Below, in pieces: positions 1 to 12,472 of a stretch of 64,000 nt of DNA. The notes beneath the pieces are model-generated. The model was not told the origin of the DNA. It ran no database searches and saw only the letters and a list, made by a program, of their open reading frames with translations. The translations under genes were made by a program, and so were the position numbers. The DNA comes from Daucus carota subsp. sativus. Its lineage: Eukaryota > Streptophyta > Magnoliopsida > Apiales > Apiaceae. The stretch is from the NCBI RefSeq assembly GCF_001625215.2, contig NC_030384.2:30244527-30308526 (forward strand), in the 5' to 3' direction. Numbering within the stretch: the stretch's first letter is position 1; the number at the start of each line of letters is the position of its first letter.

Positions 1-2871
1 GGTCAGGATAATCAATTGCAGTTTCTTGCAGTTCAGCACTATCTCCTTCATCTGCAGTTTCTGCCTCAGCATTTGCCTCAACTGGATGAAGTGAAGGGCA
101 AGTCCTTTTGTTATGGCCAAATTCCTTGCACTTCCCACACCTGCATAAATGTAAGAAAATCTTAAAAACCATAGAAAAAGGCAAAAAAGGCAAAAAATAA
201 AGAAAATATAGGAAATTACTACCTCACAGTTAATTGAGTTTTCTTGCTTAAAGTCTTCACACCTTCAATCTCCTTTTCAACTAAGTCTGGCATCTCTGGT
301 CTTCTCCTTTTTTTGGGCCTTCCTGGTTGCCTCTCAACAGTTGGTGGTTTCATTACTAAACCACTCTTCTCCCACAAATTGTGACCATTCATGGGATAGA
401 TTATTCCAGAGTAAGCTTTTTTGTAGTTGGCTGTGGTGTAGACCTTGTCAACATAGTCCTCTACACTGTACCCCATCCTATTCAAGCAACTTATGACATG
501 TTGGCAAGGTATGCCACACAAGTCCCATCTCATACACCCACAGGTCCTGTTTCCTAGATGGACAGCATACTTGGAACCAGTGAATGTAGTAACTTCAAAT
601 TCATCATAACCAGCATATGTGGAGTAGCAAGATCCACTCAGTTTCTTGTTTTTCTCAATAATCTTGTAGATTTTTGGGGTAAATTTTTTGTCCTCCCAAG
701 AAACCATTTCATCTCTTTTTGTCTGCAGCCTCCTCATCAGGTATTCTCTAATCATTTCTAACATCAATAGAACTCCTTGCTCCCTAGCCCCCAAAATACA
801 CCTATTAAAACTCTCACACATATTGTTCAAAAGAAGATCACATCTTGACTCTGTTTTGAAATGAGATCTAGTCCAATGATGGAATGGAACCTCTGTCAAC
901 CATTTCCAAGCACCCTCATTCTCCTCTTTAATGTTGGTCATAGCAACCTGAAATGCCTCAATATTTGATGCCCTAGCACAAGCCCAAAGCTTGTCCTTCA
1001 AAGACCTACCCCCATACTTACCCTTAAAATTATTGTGTAAGTGTCTAACACAATACCTATGCTCAGCCATGGGTAACATCTCTTGAACTACATTCAAAAG
1101 CCCCTTCTGCCTATCACTAATGAAGGACCAACCATCACCTAGGCCTATATCAAAATCTTGAACAAGATAAGCCACAAACCATCTCCAGGAATCAAGTTTC
1201 TCAGCCTCAACTACTGCATATGCTATAGGAAACATACAATTATTGCCATCTAAACCCACAGCACAGAGTAACTGACCTTTGTAAGCACTTTTCAGGTGAC
1301 AGCCATCCAAACCTATGAACTTCCTGCAACCAAGCTTAAAGCCATGCTTGAGCCCTCCTAGACAGATGTACATCCTTCTAAAGACTCCAACAGCCCCTAC
1401 AAGCACAGATCTGGAATTTTAAAAAAAAGTACACATAAAGCATTTTAAAGTGAAATAATTAGATACAATACCTGGCTCTATGTCAATCTCAACTGTTGAG
1501 TTGGGGTTCCTTTTGAGAAGCTCTGTCCTGTAGTCCCACAGCTTCTGGAACTGCTCTTCAAGTGTCCCATTCATAATTCTCATACACTTTCTCCTTGCTT
1601 TTCTCAAGATGTGAGGCTTGATATCCAGCTGCAGATCTCTTAAAACTGTGTTGTGGAATGCTTTCACTGGCCAAGAGGGGTTGATTCTGAATTCTGCCAG
1701 ATATTTCCTTGCCAAGAATCCTGAATTTATCAGAGGTAACCCCCTCTGCTCTCTAGCACATGTGTGCTCTGTCACAAAAAGAAGACATAAATACAATATG
1801 CATTCACCCAGTTGGCATTGTAAAAAGACACAAATAACCTCAAAATGTACCTGGGCCCACTTTCTTTAACTGCATGGTTTTGTTGAAGTTGAGAGAGGCA
1901 AAAAGAGACCACTGGCATGGAGCTTTACACACAGCCTTCACCCTTGTTCTGTCACTCTTGACAAACCTTATCACTCTACCTTCACTAGCTGAATGTTTCA
2001 TTATAGCTTCTCTGCATTGTTTGTGATCAGTGAAAACCATCCCAACTGTCCACTTTGGATCTTCTGTGTCCTTGTAGATTGGAAATGTTTTCCTTCTACT
2101 ACTGCCTTCACCCTCCTCTAAATCATTGCCATCCAAGCTTTCAAGATCATCACTGTCATACTCACTATGTTCTTCATCTTCTGGCTCCAACGGCACTTCT
2201 TCTGCTAATCCCAGTCCAGCCCTCAATGCACCAACCCATTCAACTCCAGCATCAACATTATCATTAAAGAGCAAGTCATCATCAGTCATTGAATAATCTG
2301 ATTCAGCAAAATCAGAGTCCTCAAGTTCATCCACACTCATGCGTTCTTCAGCTGCATCATTCACCCCTCCAAAATTTTCTTCAAACTCCTGATTAGAATG
2401 TTGCACATAAACATCTATTTTGTTGTCATTTTCCATAGCAAATGACAACATATCTCCTACATCTTTCTCATCTTTCAATAAAACCAACCCTCCATCAAGA
2501 TCTCTATCAGGAATCCTATAATAGAGACAGCTCAAACCCCCATAACCCAGAGCTTTACTCCATTCTCTCAGACTCTCCATGTTAATTTCGTCCTGGTCTC
2601 TAAAATTGTACACGGTGACTCTACCCCCAACATATTCGGTAACGGGGACCCAATTCAAAGACCCACCATGAAACATACTCAACATTATAGCATCATCACC
2701 TTTTAATCACAAAATCACGAGATGAACATTGGAAAATAATCATACAGAAAAAACAAAACAAAAACCCTATGAAAATGATGCAGATACAAGGGGGGGGGGG
2801 TGTTAATCATCATATTCAATTGAGAAAAGGGTTAAGAAATTACCAGCGGAGCTGTCGCTTATGCTAGCCAT
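1..2871 (-). CDS. Mutator-like element (MULE) transposase, apparently intact, 3' end cut by window edge
   Basis: Predicted transposase of a MULE DNA transposon, acting in the nucleus on the element's terminal repeats. Splice sites and phase join five exons without a stop: 2844-2871, 1851-2699, 1472-1768, 223-1396 and 1-140. From the N terminus: a PB1-like domain, an acidic Asp/Glu-rich linker, a MuDR-type DNA-binding region, the MULE DDE transposase domain, a SWIM zinc finger and a CCHC zinc knuckle. Candidate catalytic residues are D in GLDGCHLK, D in SDRQKGL and E in MCESFN. SWIM is the C-x-C...C-x-H pattern in CGCMRWDLCGIPCQH, and the knuckle is CGKCKEFGHNKRTC in the last exon. The start at 2871 (MASISDSS) is inferred, because the 28-base first exon keeps phase. 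The other end of the gene and element lies off the left edge. A domesticated MUSTANG/FAR1-type gene is less likely, because a matching TIR follows at 3040-3164. Confidence 0.85.
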
Positions 2872-3039
2872 CACGATCTAAGACTTCAATCCACACCCAA
2901 TCGTGCCTTGTTTCTTCTATCCGCAGCAGCTCGAACTTCTTCACTATGCTTTCTATTCTTTGTATTCTTTAGGGTTTAAAGGGTACGCATAAACTTAACC
3001 CAAATTAGGAATTCTCTACTTTACCCCCCGATTTATACC

Positions 3040-3164
3040 GTTTTTTTGGAAAAGGGCTAAAAGGTACGTATCGGATACTTTGAGGGTCGAAAGGTACGCT
3101 TTTAAACATCGAGGCCGCATCGGAACATCCATACATACTTCAAGGGTTAAAAGGTCATTAAGCC
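3040..3164 (-). repeat. Right terminal inverted repeat of the MULE
   Basis: The minus strand reads GGCTTAATGACCTTTTAACC inward from 3164. The next ~220 bases match the left half of the short element at 20589-21044, including the shared AAATCGGGG and AAACCCTAAAGAATA words that continue past the TIR to about 2950. The matching left end of this element is outside the window, so its target-site duplication cannot be checked; the candidate right copy would be 3165-3173. Confidence 0.8.
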
Positions 3165-5100
3165 GATCACATATCATTCATCCCTTAAGGATTTTGAGTA
3201 ATTCAACATGTTTCGGAAGGCTCTCTCTGACGGACAACACACTCCAAGCATCACTTGTTGGGCACACAAAACTTCCACTACTCAAAATTTCGGCTCAAAA
3301 TGACTTGACAATGTGGGGCTAAAACCCACATTTTCTATATGTCTCTGTCTATTCTATCCACATTTCTGGTATATTGACCAAGCTAGGCAAGGTATCCGGT
3401 TTGTAGACAGTCATGCTATGTATTAAAGATATTCAAATTTCAAGTTACTAGACCATTTCTTTGCTTGAACACAGATATCAGATCCATAATCGGTGAGAGG
3501 CAGAACATGCAACTCCAGGAAGAATGGGGTGACAATTCTTTTTGTAGTAATCACAACATGGCATTTCTGATGCCTATATGCTTCGTAATGGTGCAAATTT
3601 TGCTTTCTTTGTCAACAAAACACAAGAACATATAATGCAAGTAACTTCGGTGCTTATCCATATCAGCGGCATCTTTGCAGTAATTTGAGGTTCTGTCAAG
3701 ATAATAAGGCTACACACATTTCTTTCAATTTCCCCCTGATCTCCTGGCTGTAGTGAAGCTTTTAAATTCCTGATAAATTAAATTTCACAATTTGATTATT
3801 TTTATAGCTAGCCTGGGATTATTTTCTTGTTTGCTGCAGGCCTGCAGAAACATTTGCTACAAAACTGATCCTATTTGAACATACTAATTATCTGGTTGCT
3901 GGGATAGTTGAATTATGCGGTGATACAACAATTAAGACACTAGATTCGCCCACATATATATATATATTACTATCAAAGACACAAATCTCTCAATAATTGC
4001 CTGTAAATTTGGGAGCACAGGTTTATAAGTTACAACCCAAATATTAGCATCATCTGCAGTTGAAAATATTGATGTTCAAAAGTCAAGTTAGACTTGATCA
4101 AACAAATGTAGAATAAGATAAGGATGACAAATTTTATTTTATTTTGCCTAAAAGATGACACTTGCATAGTAGGAAATGTATTATATGTTCTTAAGCAAGA
4201 TGTTGGTTGATGCATTCATTGTACTAAGACAATTAGAATGTCAAGTTCATAAAAAATGCATTCTGATAAAGTAATAGCAGAAGATTTTATGCCATTACTT
4301 CTAATATCAATGATCATTTAATAGTGTCACCAGAGTTTCTGTTTGGTTATGCAATTTACTGAAAACAAAAAGTTAGACTAAGATGTATTGTATTTGAAAA
4401 ATGAAGATACATAATTTGGGATTGAAATTGAATATTTAAAAAGTAATAACTAATAAATATAATATAAAAAGCAAATTATTAATGAGTTAGTATGAATATT
4501 TGAGTACAATACATTTTACGAGTTTTATAATTTATATTTCTGTAGAAGTAGAAATGAAAAACAATCACAAACATGTCAAAATCAGATTATTAAAAGAGTA
4601 TTTTATGCTCAGTGTAAAAATTGAAAAAAAGGGTACGCAAAAAATTATTTCTAATTTTGCTAAAATATCAAAAAATCAATTTCATTTCATTTTTTATTAT
4701 TTTATGCAAATAAGATTAGTTTTGCATCTGTCTTTCATCTTTCACAGAGTTCAATATGTATTCTAAAACTCTCGTAAAATATAGTTATAAATTAGTTTAT
4801 TTTTTTTTGAATATTTTATTTAAATTTTTATAAAAATTAAAACAATAAATTATCAAACAATATTTTATAGAAGTTTACATTACGTGTCAATAAAAATTGT
4901 AAATAAATGAGGAAATTAAAAAAAATTATAATTGATTTCTAATGATACATAAAAGTCTTGGTTCAATAAATTAAGATTCTTATCTTAGATCCACTGTTAT
5001 TAAGTAACTGCATAAATAATAAATAACTCACTTATTAAGTTAGAAAATTTAAAATATTTTAATAATAAATAGAATATTTTTTTTAATATTTAATTAAATT
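3165..5100. other. Intergenic, no gene seen
   Basis: AT-rich spacer between the MULE end and the MKP1 leader. It holds a short (TA)n run near 3953-3967 and several long A/T stretches around 4440-5100. No open frame here resembles a known protein. Confidence 0.5.
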
Positions 5101-5783
5101 GTGAAAATTCAATCATTTATCGATCTGCATATACATACAAAAAAAGTAGCCTGCTGACGAAAAAATGAAGAAAATTGCAATTTATGAGCAGGGGTCCTTT
5201 CACATGACTTGACAGTTTGTAGAGAGAGAAACATAAACAGGCTCAACCAGTTTTCTCTCAAATCTCTGGTTACATACTTATAAACACACACACATGTTAT
5301 ATACATACACACAGATAGATACAATTGAAGAACAGGCTTAAACGGTATGTCTTTTTATCCTTTTCTGTGTAAATCTGATGTTTTTCTTGGCCCATTTATG
5401 AACAGGCTTAAAGGGTTTCTGTTTTGGTGAAAATCTTGGAAATTTATGTGGTTTTGTTGTGTTTCTTGAGTGTATTTTTGTGGGGTTTGCTTGGTTTTGT
5501 GTTTTTGAGATCTTGGGTTTGTTAAGTTTTGATTTTTTGTGTTTGTAGATGTTTAAGTTGTTGATTTGTAATGTATTGACTGATGAGTAGTTGTTTTGGT
5601 TTAGGTGTGATTTGTGTAAGATCAAGATTCAAGCTTTACTGTGATTTTTAGGTTGAGTTGGATATGGTTTGATTGTAGGATTGTTTGGTGTTTTGCAATC
5701 TGCAATCTTTTAAGATAGCAGATAGGAGAATTTTTGTTGGGGTCTAAAGAGTTTGGTGGTTTATTCAGTAAAATCACTTTCGA
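5101..5783 (+). promoter_or_regulatory. Probable MKP1 promoter and 5' leader, possibly with a leader intron
   Basis: The 680 bases before the MKP1 start contain a GTATGT donor-like site at 5345-5350, then a T-rich, G-interspersed stretch typical of plant introns, and acceptor-like AG sites at about 5678 and 5714. A leader intron is therefore plausible but unproven. An ACAGGCTTAAA word occurs twice (about 5332 and 5402). Confidence 0.35.
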
Positions 5784-8700
5784 ATGCTGGGGAAGGATGA
5801 TCCTGCTGCCAGTGATGGTGCTGGTGGCAGTGGTGGTGGTTCTTCTATGCCTTGTCCAGCTCCAGTACCTCGAAAACAGTATTGGAGGTCGGCTTCGTGG
5901 TCGGCTTCAAGGACCATGTTGCCTCAGCAGGACCCTAATGCTGAGAATGATGGTATGGATCCGAATGGAAGTAGAGGTGGTGGGGGTTGTAGGTTTAATG
6001 TTCCTTTGACTCCTAGAACACAAGGGAAGGCAAGGTCACTTTTGCCACCGTTGCAGCCTCTGGCCATTTCACGGAGAAGTTTGGATGAGTGGCCAAAAGC
6101 TGGGTCTGATGATGTTGGGGAGTGGCTGCTCCCTTGCACACCAGGTGGGAGAGATTTGAGCAGCGGCGGAGACAGATTGAAACTTGATTTGTCATCGATA
6201 CGAAGTAAGGTGGATAGAAATAGCGGCCTTGTAAAGAAAGATAAGATTGCTGTCTATGATAAGGAATGTTCTAAAGTTGTGGAACATATATATCTTGGGG
6301 GTGATGGAGTTGCGAAAGATAAGGTGATACTTAAACAGCACGGAATCACCCATATTTTGAATTGTGTAGGTTTTGTCTGTCCAGAGTATTTTAAGTCGGA
6401 ATTTGTATATCGTACATTGTGGTTACAGGACAGCCCCTCGGAAGATATTACTAGCATATTGTATGATGTATTTGATTATTTTGAAGACGTAAGGGAACAG
6501 AAGGGGCGTGTTTTTGTTCATTGCTGTCAAGGAGTTTCTCGCTCCACCTCATTGGTGATTGCTTACATTATGTGGAGAGAAGGGAAAAATTTTGATGACG
6601 CATTTCAGTATGTGAAAACAGCAAGAGGTATTGCTGATCCAAATATGGGTTTTGCTTGTCAGTTGTTACAGTGCCAGAAAAGGGTGCATGCTTTTCCTCT
6701 GAGCCCCAATTCGTTACTCAGGATGTACAGAATTGCTTCTCACTCTCCATACGATCCATTGCATCTTGTGCCGAAATTGCTAAATTCACCAAGCCCAGCT
6801 GCTTTGGATTCTAGGGGCGCATTTATTGTTCATGTACCTTCAGCTATCTATGTTTGGATAGGCATTAAATGTGAACCCACTATGGAAAGAGATGCAAGAG
6901 GAGCTGTTTGCCAGATTGTTCGTTATGAAAAGCTGCAGGTATCCATCGCAGCTATAAAGGAAGGAGAGGAACCTTCATACTTTTGGGACGCTATTTCCGA
7001 TTTCCTTCCTAAAACAGATAAAAATAGCAACGGGGTGGATGTTGTCGAGTCAGCGAAGAAGATAGTTCCAGGCGAGAGAGAAGTGACTAAATACAGTGTC
7101 GAATTTGAGATATTCAAGAAAGCAGTTGTTGGGGGGTTTGTGCCTCCATTTGCATCATCCAACACTGACCATGAAACACACCTTCCTGTAAGAGAAAACA
7201 GTTGGAGTACGCTAAGGCGCAAGTTTACATCTGGCAGCATGAATGAGTTTGCCTCAGCTACAAAATCATATCTCTCCAGAGTGTATCCAGATTCTGTGTT
7301 GAAAAAATGTTTAGAAAATTCCTTGTCCAAGCCATCACTTTCTAATGTAAATTCGTCGTCTTCCTCTGTGTCGCCAACATCTCCATCGTCGACAACCTTC
7401 TCTTCCTCTTCACCTCCACATCTTTCTCCAAAGTCCTTATCATCAGATTCAAGTAGGAGCTCTAAATGCTTTTCAGATTCTCCTGTAAAGTCTCCTCCTC
7501 TGTCTACATGTGGTAACTCTCTAGCTTTTCATGTGCCTTCTTTTTCCAATTTATCTCTTCAGTCCTGTAAACTTTCCCCTCAATCCATGTCTAAAAGCAC
7601 TGAATTTATCGATGTAAATTTTAACTCAGGCCATAGTTCTCAGTCAGTATCCGCGTCATCCAGGAAACCTCCACTTTCTATTGCTGAACGCAGAGGTAGC
7701 AAGTTGCCAATGCTTGCTGATGATTCAAGGGATAAGGAGGCTCCTTTAAGTGGTGTTTCTGGTAAAATTGTTGGTATCATAATGAAAAATAAGGATTATT
7801 CCCCAGATTTAGATAACAAAACAATCTCAAAAGGAGAGGAGGGTTTAGACGTCGAACCCGTGTATAAGCCAACTCCAGATAAAGTAATTAAGGTAAAAGA
7901 AGCTGCATCTGACAAGACACCAGATAAAGGAGCACGGAACGTATTATTGGATGCCAAGTGTGCAACAGACCTTTCTGGACTGGTGGACAAAAAATTATCT
8001 TGTCCAAAGCAAGATCAATTGGTAGTATGTAGGTGGCCTAGTTTGGAGAAAATTGTGTCGTTTTGTGCAGCTGATTTAGATGCCAAAGGTGTTTTCATCC
8101 TTATTGCTCCAGCTTCAGGCTTAGAAGAATTAATAGAGCACAAGGTTTTGTATATTTGGGTAGGAAAATGTATCAGTCATGGTGATGAGAAGATGCTTAA
8201 GGGAGACCAGGAGATTCCTGAGCATGAAGAGATTAACTTGAATGAAGTTAGTTTTGATGTGATCACTCAAATGGGCCTTCCCGACGACACTGACGTCAAG
8301 GTACATTCTGCATCAACTTTATCTTTCTTGTTATAAAAGTGTTTCCCCGCCGAATTTATGTAGTCATACGTAGCAGGTTTGTTGATACCTGGCAATAAAT
8401 GAAATTTGGTATAAGCGAAATACACATGACATCGGCAAAAACCCATAGACTATATATGTAGAGAGAGTTAAATTTACATTAAAGCATTCATATATATGAA
8501 AACATTTGAAAATGTTGATGCTTTGTTTAGTGATCAGGTTTGAACCCAAGTGAATTCATAAGGAAAGAGAAACTACACATAGATTAATGTGCAATAAAAA
8601 CCCAGGAGATCTTATAAGTAGTGCATAATATGTATATTAATGGCAGATATTTATTCTCTAACAATCTACATAACTAAATTCGGATACAAGATTGCAAGTG

Positions 8701-9132
8701 AATCTATTATTCTCACTTCTTTGATATTCTATAGTTTTAAATATTCATCAGAATGGAAGTTTTTGAAAGAATCACACTGGATAAAAATCTCCATTAACAT
8801 AATTATTAATTACAATACAAATTAATTAGTGAAATTTTTTGTAAAATTTTGTTAGATCCCTTGCTTCATACTCCATCGCTTATTACCAACTTATATCTAA
8901 TTGAGATTCTATCTGGTATATAGGATTCAAAATTGAGCTTGTACGGTTCGCATATGTTTCACGCTGCATGTTTTTATGGTGTTTTTTTTATTATTTGATG
9001 TAAATTGTACGTTCTGTAATTTGGACTATATTTTCAACATACTGATTGTTCAAGCTCAATATTGGATTTGATCAGATTGTCAGACAAGGTGAAGAACCTG
9101 CAGAGTTTCTTGCATTATTAGGTCCTTTGTAA
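5784..9132 (+). CDS. MKP1: MAP kinase phosphatase 1 (MKP1-type dual-specificity phosphatase)
   Basis: Dephosphorylates MAP kinases (MPK3/MPK6/MPK4 in Arabidopsis), restraining stress and immune signalling. Two exons, 5784-8300 and 9076-9132, give 857 residues. The short last exon ends IVRQGEEPAEFLALLGPL, like the known MKP1 C terminus. Residues about 1-140 hold the conserved WRSASWSASRT and LPPLQPLAISRRSLDEWPK segments. The dual-specificity phosphatase domain follows at about 155-300, with the active site HCCQGVSRS (catalytic Cys about 247, Arg about 253). Gelsolin-like segments lie at about 340-430 and 765-800, on either side of a Ser/Pro-rich stretch (about 510-610). The start MLGKDDPAA aligns with family N termini. 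If exon 1 is read through instead, a stop falls at 8334-8336, 12 residues past the donor. No damage seen. Confidence 0.95.
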
Positions 9133-10686
9133 ATTATGACCATTACTAAGCTGATGGCATCTGCAGTCTGGACTTCTCACATATGTCCATTTCTTCAGCT
9201 TTACATGATCTGTAGTTGCAACTTGTCCAACATTTCGAGGAGCTTTGCTTTACAAAACTATGAAGGTATTAGCTATTTCTTTTTTTGTTCGCTTAATGTT
9301 TCATTGCGTGATGATTTTAACACACTGATTAAGGCATACATTTATTACACCTAACTATAATTAAAACAGTTCCTTACTCTGTTTTTTATTATTATAATGT
9401 GCATTTGAAATGATAAAAAAAGTTATATAGCAGACTAACAGTCTAGTTTTGGCAAGTAATTCACTGTGATTTTCTTTCCTTTGTTGTCTTTTTAACAATT
9501 TGAATGACTTTCTAAATCCTTGCATCAACGAAGTGGTTAAGTTTTTATACCAAGTTTGTTTTGCATCTTGTTCTATCAAATTTGAAATCCTTCTATATTG
9601 CATGTAGGCAGGGTGGGGAATCTATCTGTTGGTTAATTATGGCATAAAAATCGAAGATTCTGACGTAAAGTTCATATGCTCTGTTGCAGGACAGTAGTTT
9701 ACCTTGTAAGTTAGCGGTGATTAACCAGGAACAGTGGCGGCACCCTCTTTACCTTGCTCTTTCTCTTACTAACAACTTGCTCTTTCTCTTACTAACAAAC
9801 TAGAACATGGTTGTACATTTGGCTCTTAGCAACAGTTTTTTTTTTTTTTTTTTTTTAAATTGGTTAGTAACAAATGTCAAAGTCTTTAATCATAGATGCT
9901 TAATGGATGAGTAGTGAATAATTTACAAACTAATTTCATAAAGTCTTGCGAAGACAATTCTGCAGGATCTATATTCTATGCAACCTTTGATGTTAATTGC
10001 AGCCCTTGTTCTATTCATGATTCTTGTGCCAAATGCTGACACTGTGCTTAGTGTTTTAAACACTATTTAGATGCCAGTAGTGCACAGTGCACTGCACACC
10101 ATCTAGAACAAAGAGCAAAAATAATCAAATGTAAGAAATTTGATTCAGATGTTAAATTTATGCGATTATTATTCTATTGGTTCGCGAAATTCTGTTGAAA
10201 AAGTCATGGTCCACAGGTTATTATGGTGTTGTTTATATTTGTGATATTTGTGTTTTACAAGATGCTACTCGTATGTGGCCTTTGTATGATTTGATTTATC
10301 GTAAACTCTTCCTTTCAATGGGTTTCGAAGATTTGATGGCCTCTTGAAATTTTTACGCTAAATATGATATATTGAATACAAAAATACAAGTACTATCAAA
10401 GTAAAAGAGGATAATGTCGATTTTTGAGTTAAATTTTAATAACTAATTCCTACTTGTTTATTTTCAAAAACAAGTATATATTTTTTTTTGAGATATTAAC
10501 CCGAATTTTTGAGATATTAATTATTTCAAATTCACGACGGAATATTTTTGTCGTTTTTGCTCAAGTAGAAAGTTCAAAAAAAAAACGTCGCAACTTTTTA
10601 CGTGTGTCGTTTTTGCTTGAGCAGAAAGTTAAAAAAAAATTCATTCCTCATAATTTAAATAATATAGTTTATATTATTCAAACATT
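9133..10686. other. MKP1 3' flank and intergenic DNA
   Basis: The first few hundred bases are probably MKP1 3' UTR. A word containing TTGCTCTTTCTCTTACTAACAA is repeated in tandem at about 9753-9799, and a run of about 20 T lies at 9837-9856. GACGGA/GTCG words appear from about 10530, resembling those near the CACTA-like end at 11640. No gene recognised. Confidence 0.4.
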
Positions 10687-11245
10687 CGTACAGTTGGATA
10701 GTCCAAAATGAATTTTAAAAAAAGTTCCATGTTTCGCGAAAGTATTCTATTAAAAGTTAAGCGATTTGATCGCATTTGACTACAAAATCCACACACGACA
10801 TAAAAAACTATTTTTTTTTAATTTTTTAATCAATATTAACACGTTACAATAACATTTGTACGGTTGGATCATCTAAAATAATATTTAAGAAAATATTTTA
10901 ATGTTTCGGGTAAGTATTTCATTAAGGACTAAGTAATTTGACTGCATTTGACTACAAAATCTATACAACAAATAAAAGGCTTTTTTTTAAAAAAAAATTT
11001 AATCAATATTAACACGTTACAATAACATCCGTACGGTTGGATCATCCAAAATAATTCTTCAAAACATAATTTCATGTTTCAGTTAAGTATTTCATTAATG
11101 GCTTAGTAATTTGACCACATTTGACTACAAAATTCAAAAACCAAATAAAAGGCTTTTTTTTTTAAATTTATTTTAATCAATATTAACAATACATTAATAT
11201 CCGTACGGTTGGATCGTCCAAAATAATTTTTAAATGTGGCTGGTG
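10687..11245. repeat. Tandem repeat, about 172 bp unit, 3.2 copies
   Basis: The word CGTAC(A/G)GTTGGAT recurs at 10687, 10857, 11030 and 11202, a period of 170-173 bases. Each unit also contains CATTTGACTACAAAAT and AATCAATATTAACA. A diverged relative lies inside the hAT element at about 38650-38800 (CCATACAGTTGGATC, then AAAACCAAATAAAA), so this array may derive from the internal DNA of such an element. Confidence 0.75.
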
Positions 11246-11389
11246 GTATTAAATATGATTGATGAATTTACGACGGAATCCATTGTAAGTTTGTATGCAA
11301 AAAACGGCGGCATCATCTTTCGATCGGGCACTTATTTCATTTTTCAATTTTTTATAGAGCACTTATTTCATTTTTCAATTAAAAAAATA

Positions 11390-11640
11390 TTAAAATAACA
11401 AACTTACGACAGAAAACCGCATTCCGTTGTAAGTTACTAATGTAGAAACTACACCGCACTCACAACTAGAATTTTTGATTTTTTTCTCCAATTCAAAAAA
11501 TATCAAAATAACGAACTTACGACGGAAGACCGCATTTCGTCGTAAAAAAAAATCCGTCATAAGTTCAGGCGAGAAAGACTTGCGTCGTAAGTTTTCTGTC
11601 ATAAATAGCATGTTTTGTTGTAGTAGTTCTTCATGACCGA
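11390..11640. mobile_element. CACTA-like transposon end (right end only)
   Basis: The minus strand reads TACTACAACAAAACATGC inward from about 11626, followed by repeated TTACGACGGA / TCGTCGTAAG words in both orientations. This resembles the CACTACAA end and subterminal repeats of plant CACTA (En/Spm) elements with one base changed. No matching left end was found. Confidence 0.4.
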
Positions 11641-11699
11641 GGTTATAGATCGACATGAGTTTCATGGATTTGATTCAGATTTGAAAGTTATTATGGGAT

Positions 11700-12472
11700 C
11701 GCATACGGTCAATTGTTCAGTACAATCAGGTGAAAATCAATTAGATGAAAACAAGTACATATATTCAAACCATCTTCAAATCGCTTAGTTGTATTTTCAA
11801 GATGGAAGAATTCAACAACTATATTATGTAGCGTCTGTCCAATTTCAATTGTATTTGTAGATGCCGTATGCTTTTTAATTAATTAATTCATTCATTTTCT
11901 CAAAAAAAAGAGTAAAAGTCGTATATGCGAAGGTCATCATATATGCACTCCGCTCTCAAGTTACAAAATGACTTAAATGATGGGTTTGTTGTACACATGA
12001 TAAGTACTCAATTTTATTTTTAATTTATTTTTATTGATGTAGTTTTTATATAATTTAAAATAGTAGTCACTGAAAATAAGTTATATGTATAAAATTTTGT
12101 ATTAAACACATGTAAATGGACATACCAGAAAAATTGTCAGATGATTTGTACCAATAATTTGGTAAAAAAACTTAAAAAATTACCAAAATATAAAATTTGG
12201 GTAAATGAGTTTTAGAAGGATATCACCAATAAATTCAGGCAGCCTGTCCCTTGGGCCATTGATTTGCCTGGTAGGCAAATAGAGCAATGAGAAATCTTCT
12301 TATCGGTATTCGATCTACGTACACTGGAAAACAATAAAGAATTGTCTTCATACGAAGAGTCTGCAATTATGGAGCAGTGAGTTTAAATAAATGGCATAAT
12401 AAATTCAAAACCCTCCATTTCTGTGCATATAAACATCAAGAACCTCTAATACAATTCGCTAAACCAGGCATA
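11700..12472 (+). promoter_or_regulatory. Upstream region of DUF674 gene A
   Basis: A TATA-like TGCATATAAACA lies at about 12423-12434, 40-50 bases before the start codon. An upstream CATACGAAGAGTC (about 12350) is shared, as ATACGAAGAGTC, with DUF674 gene B (about 15507), so it may be a common control element. Confidence 0.35.

Noticed and set aside
5734..6009. Open frame overlapping the start of MKP1 in another frame
   Set aside because: No ATG near its start, no family similarity, and it overlaps the well supported MKP1 N terminus.
10687..11245. Possible CRISPR-like array
   Set aside because: Units of about 172 bp are similar throughout with no unique spacers, in plant nuclear DNA; an ordinary tandem repeat.
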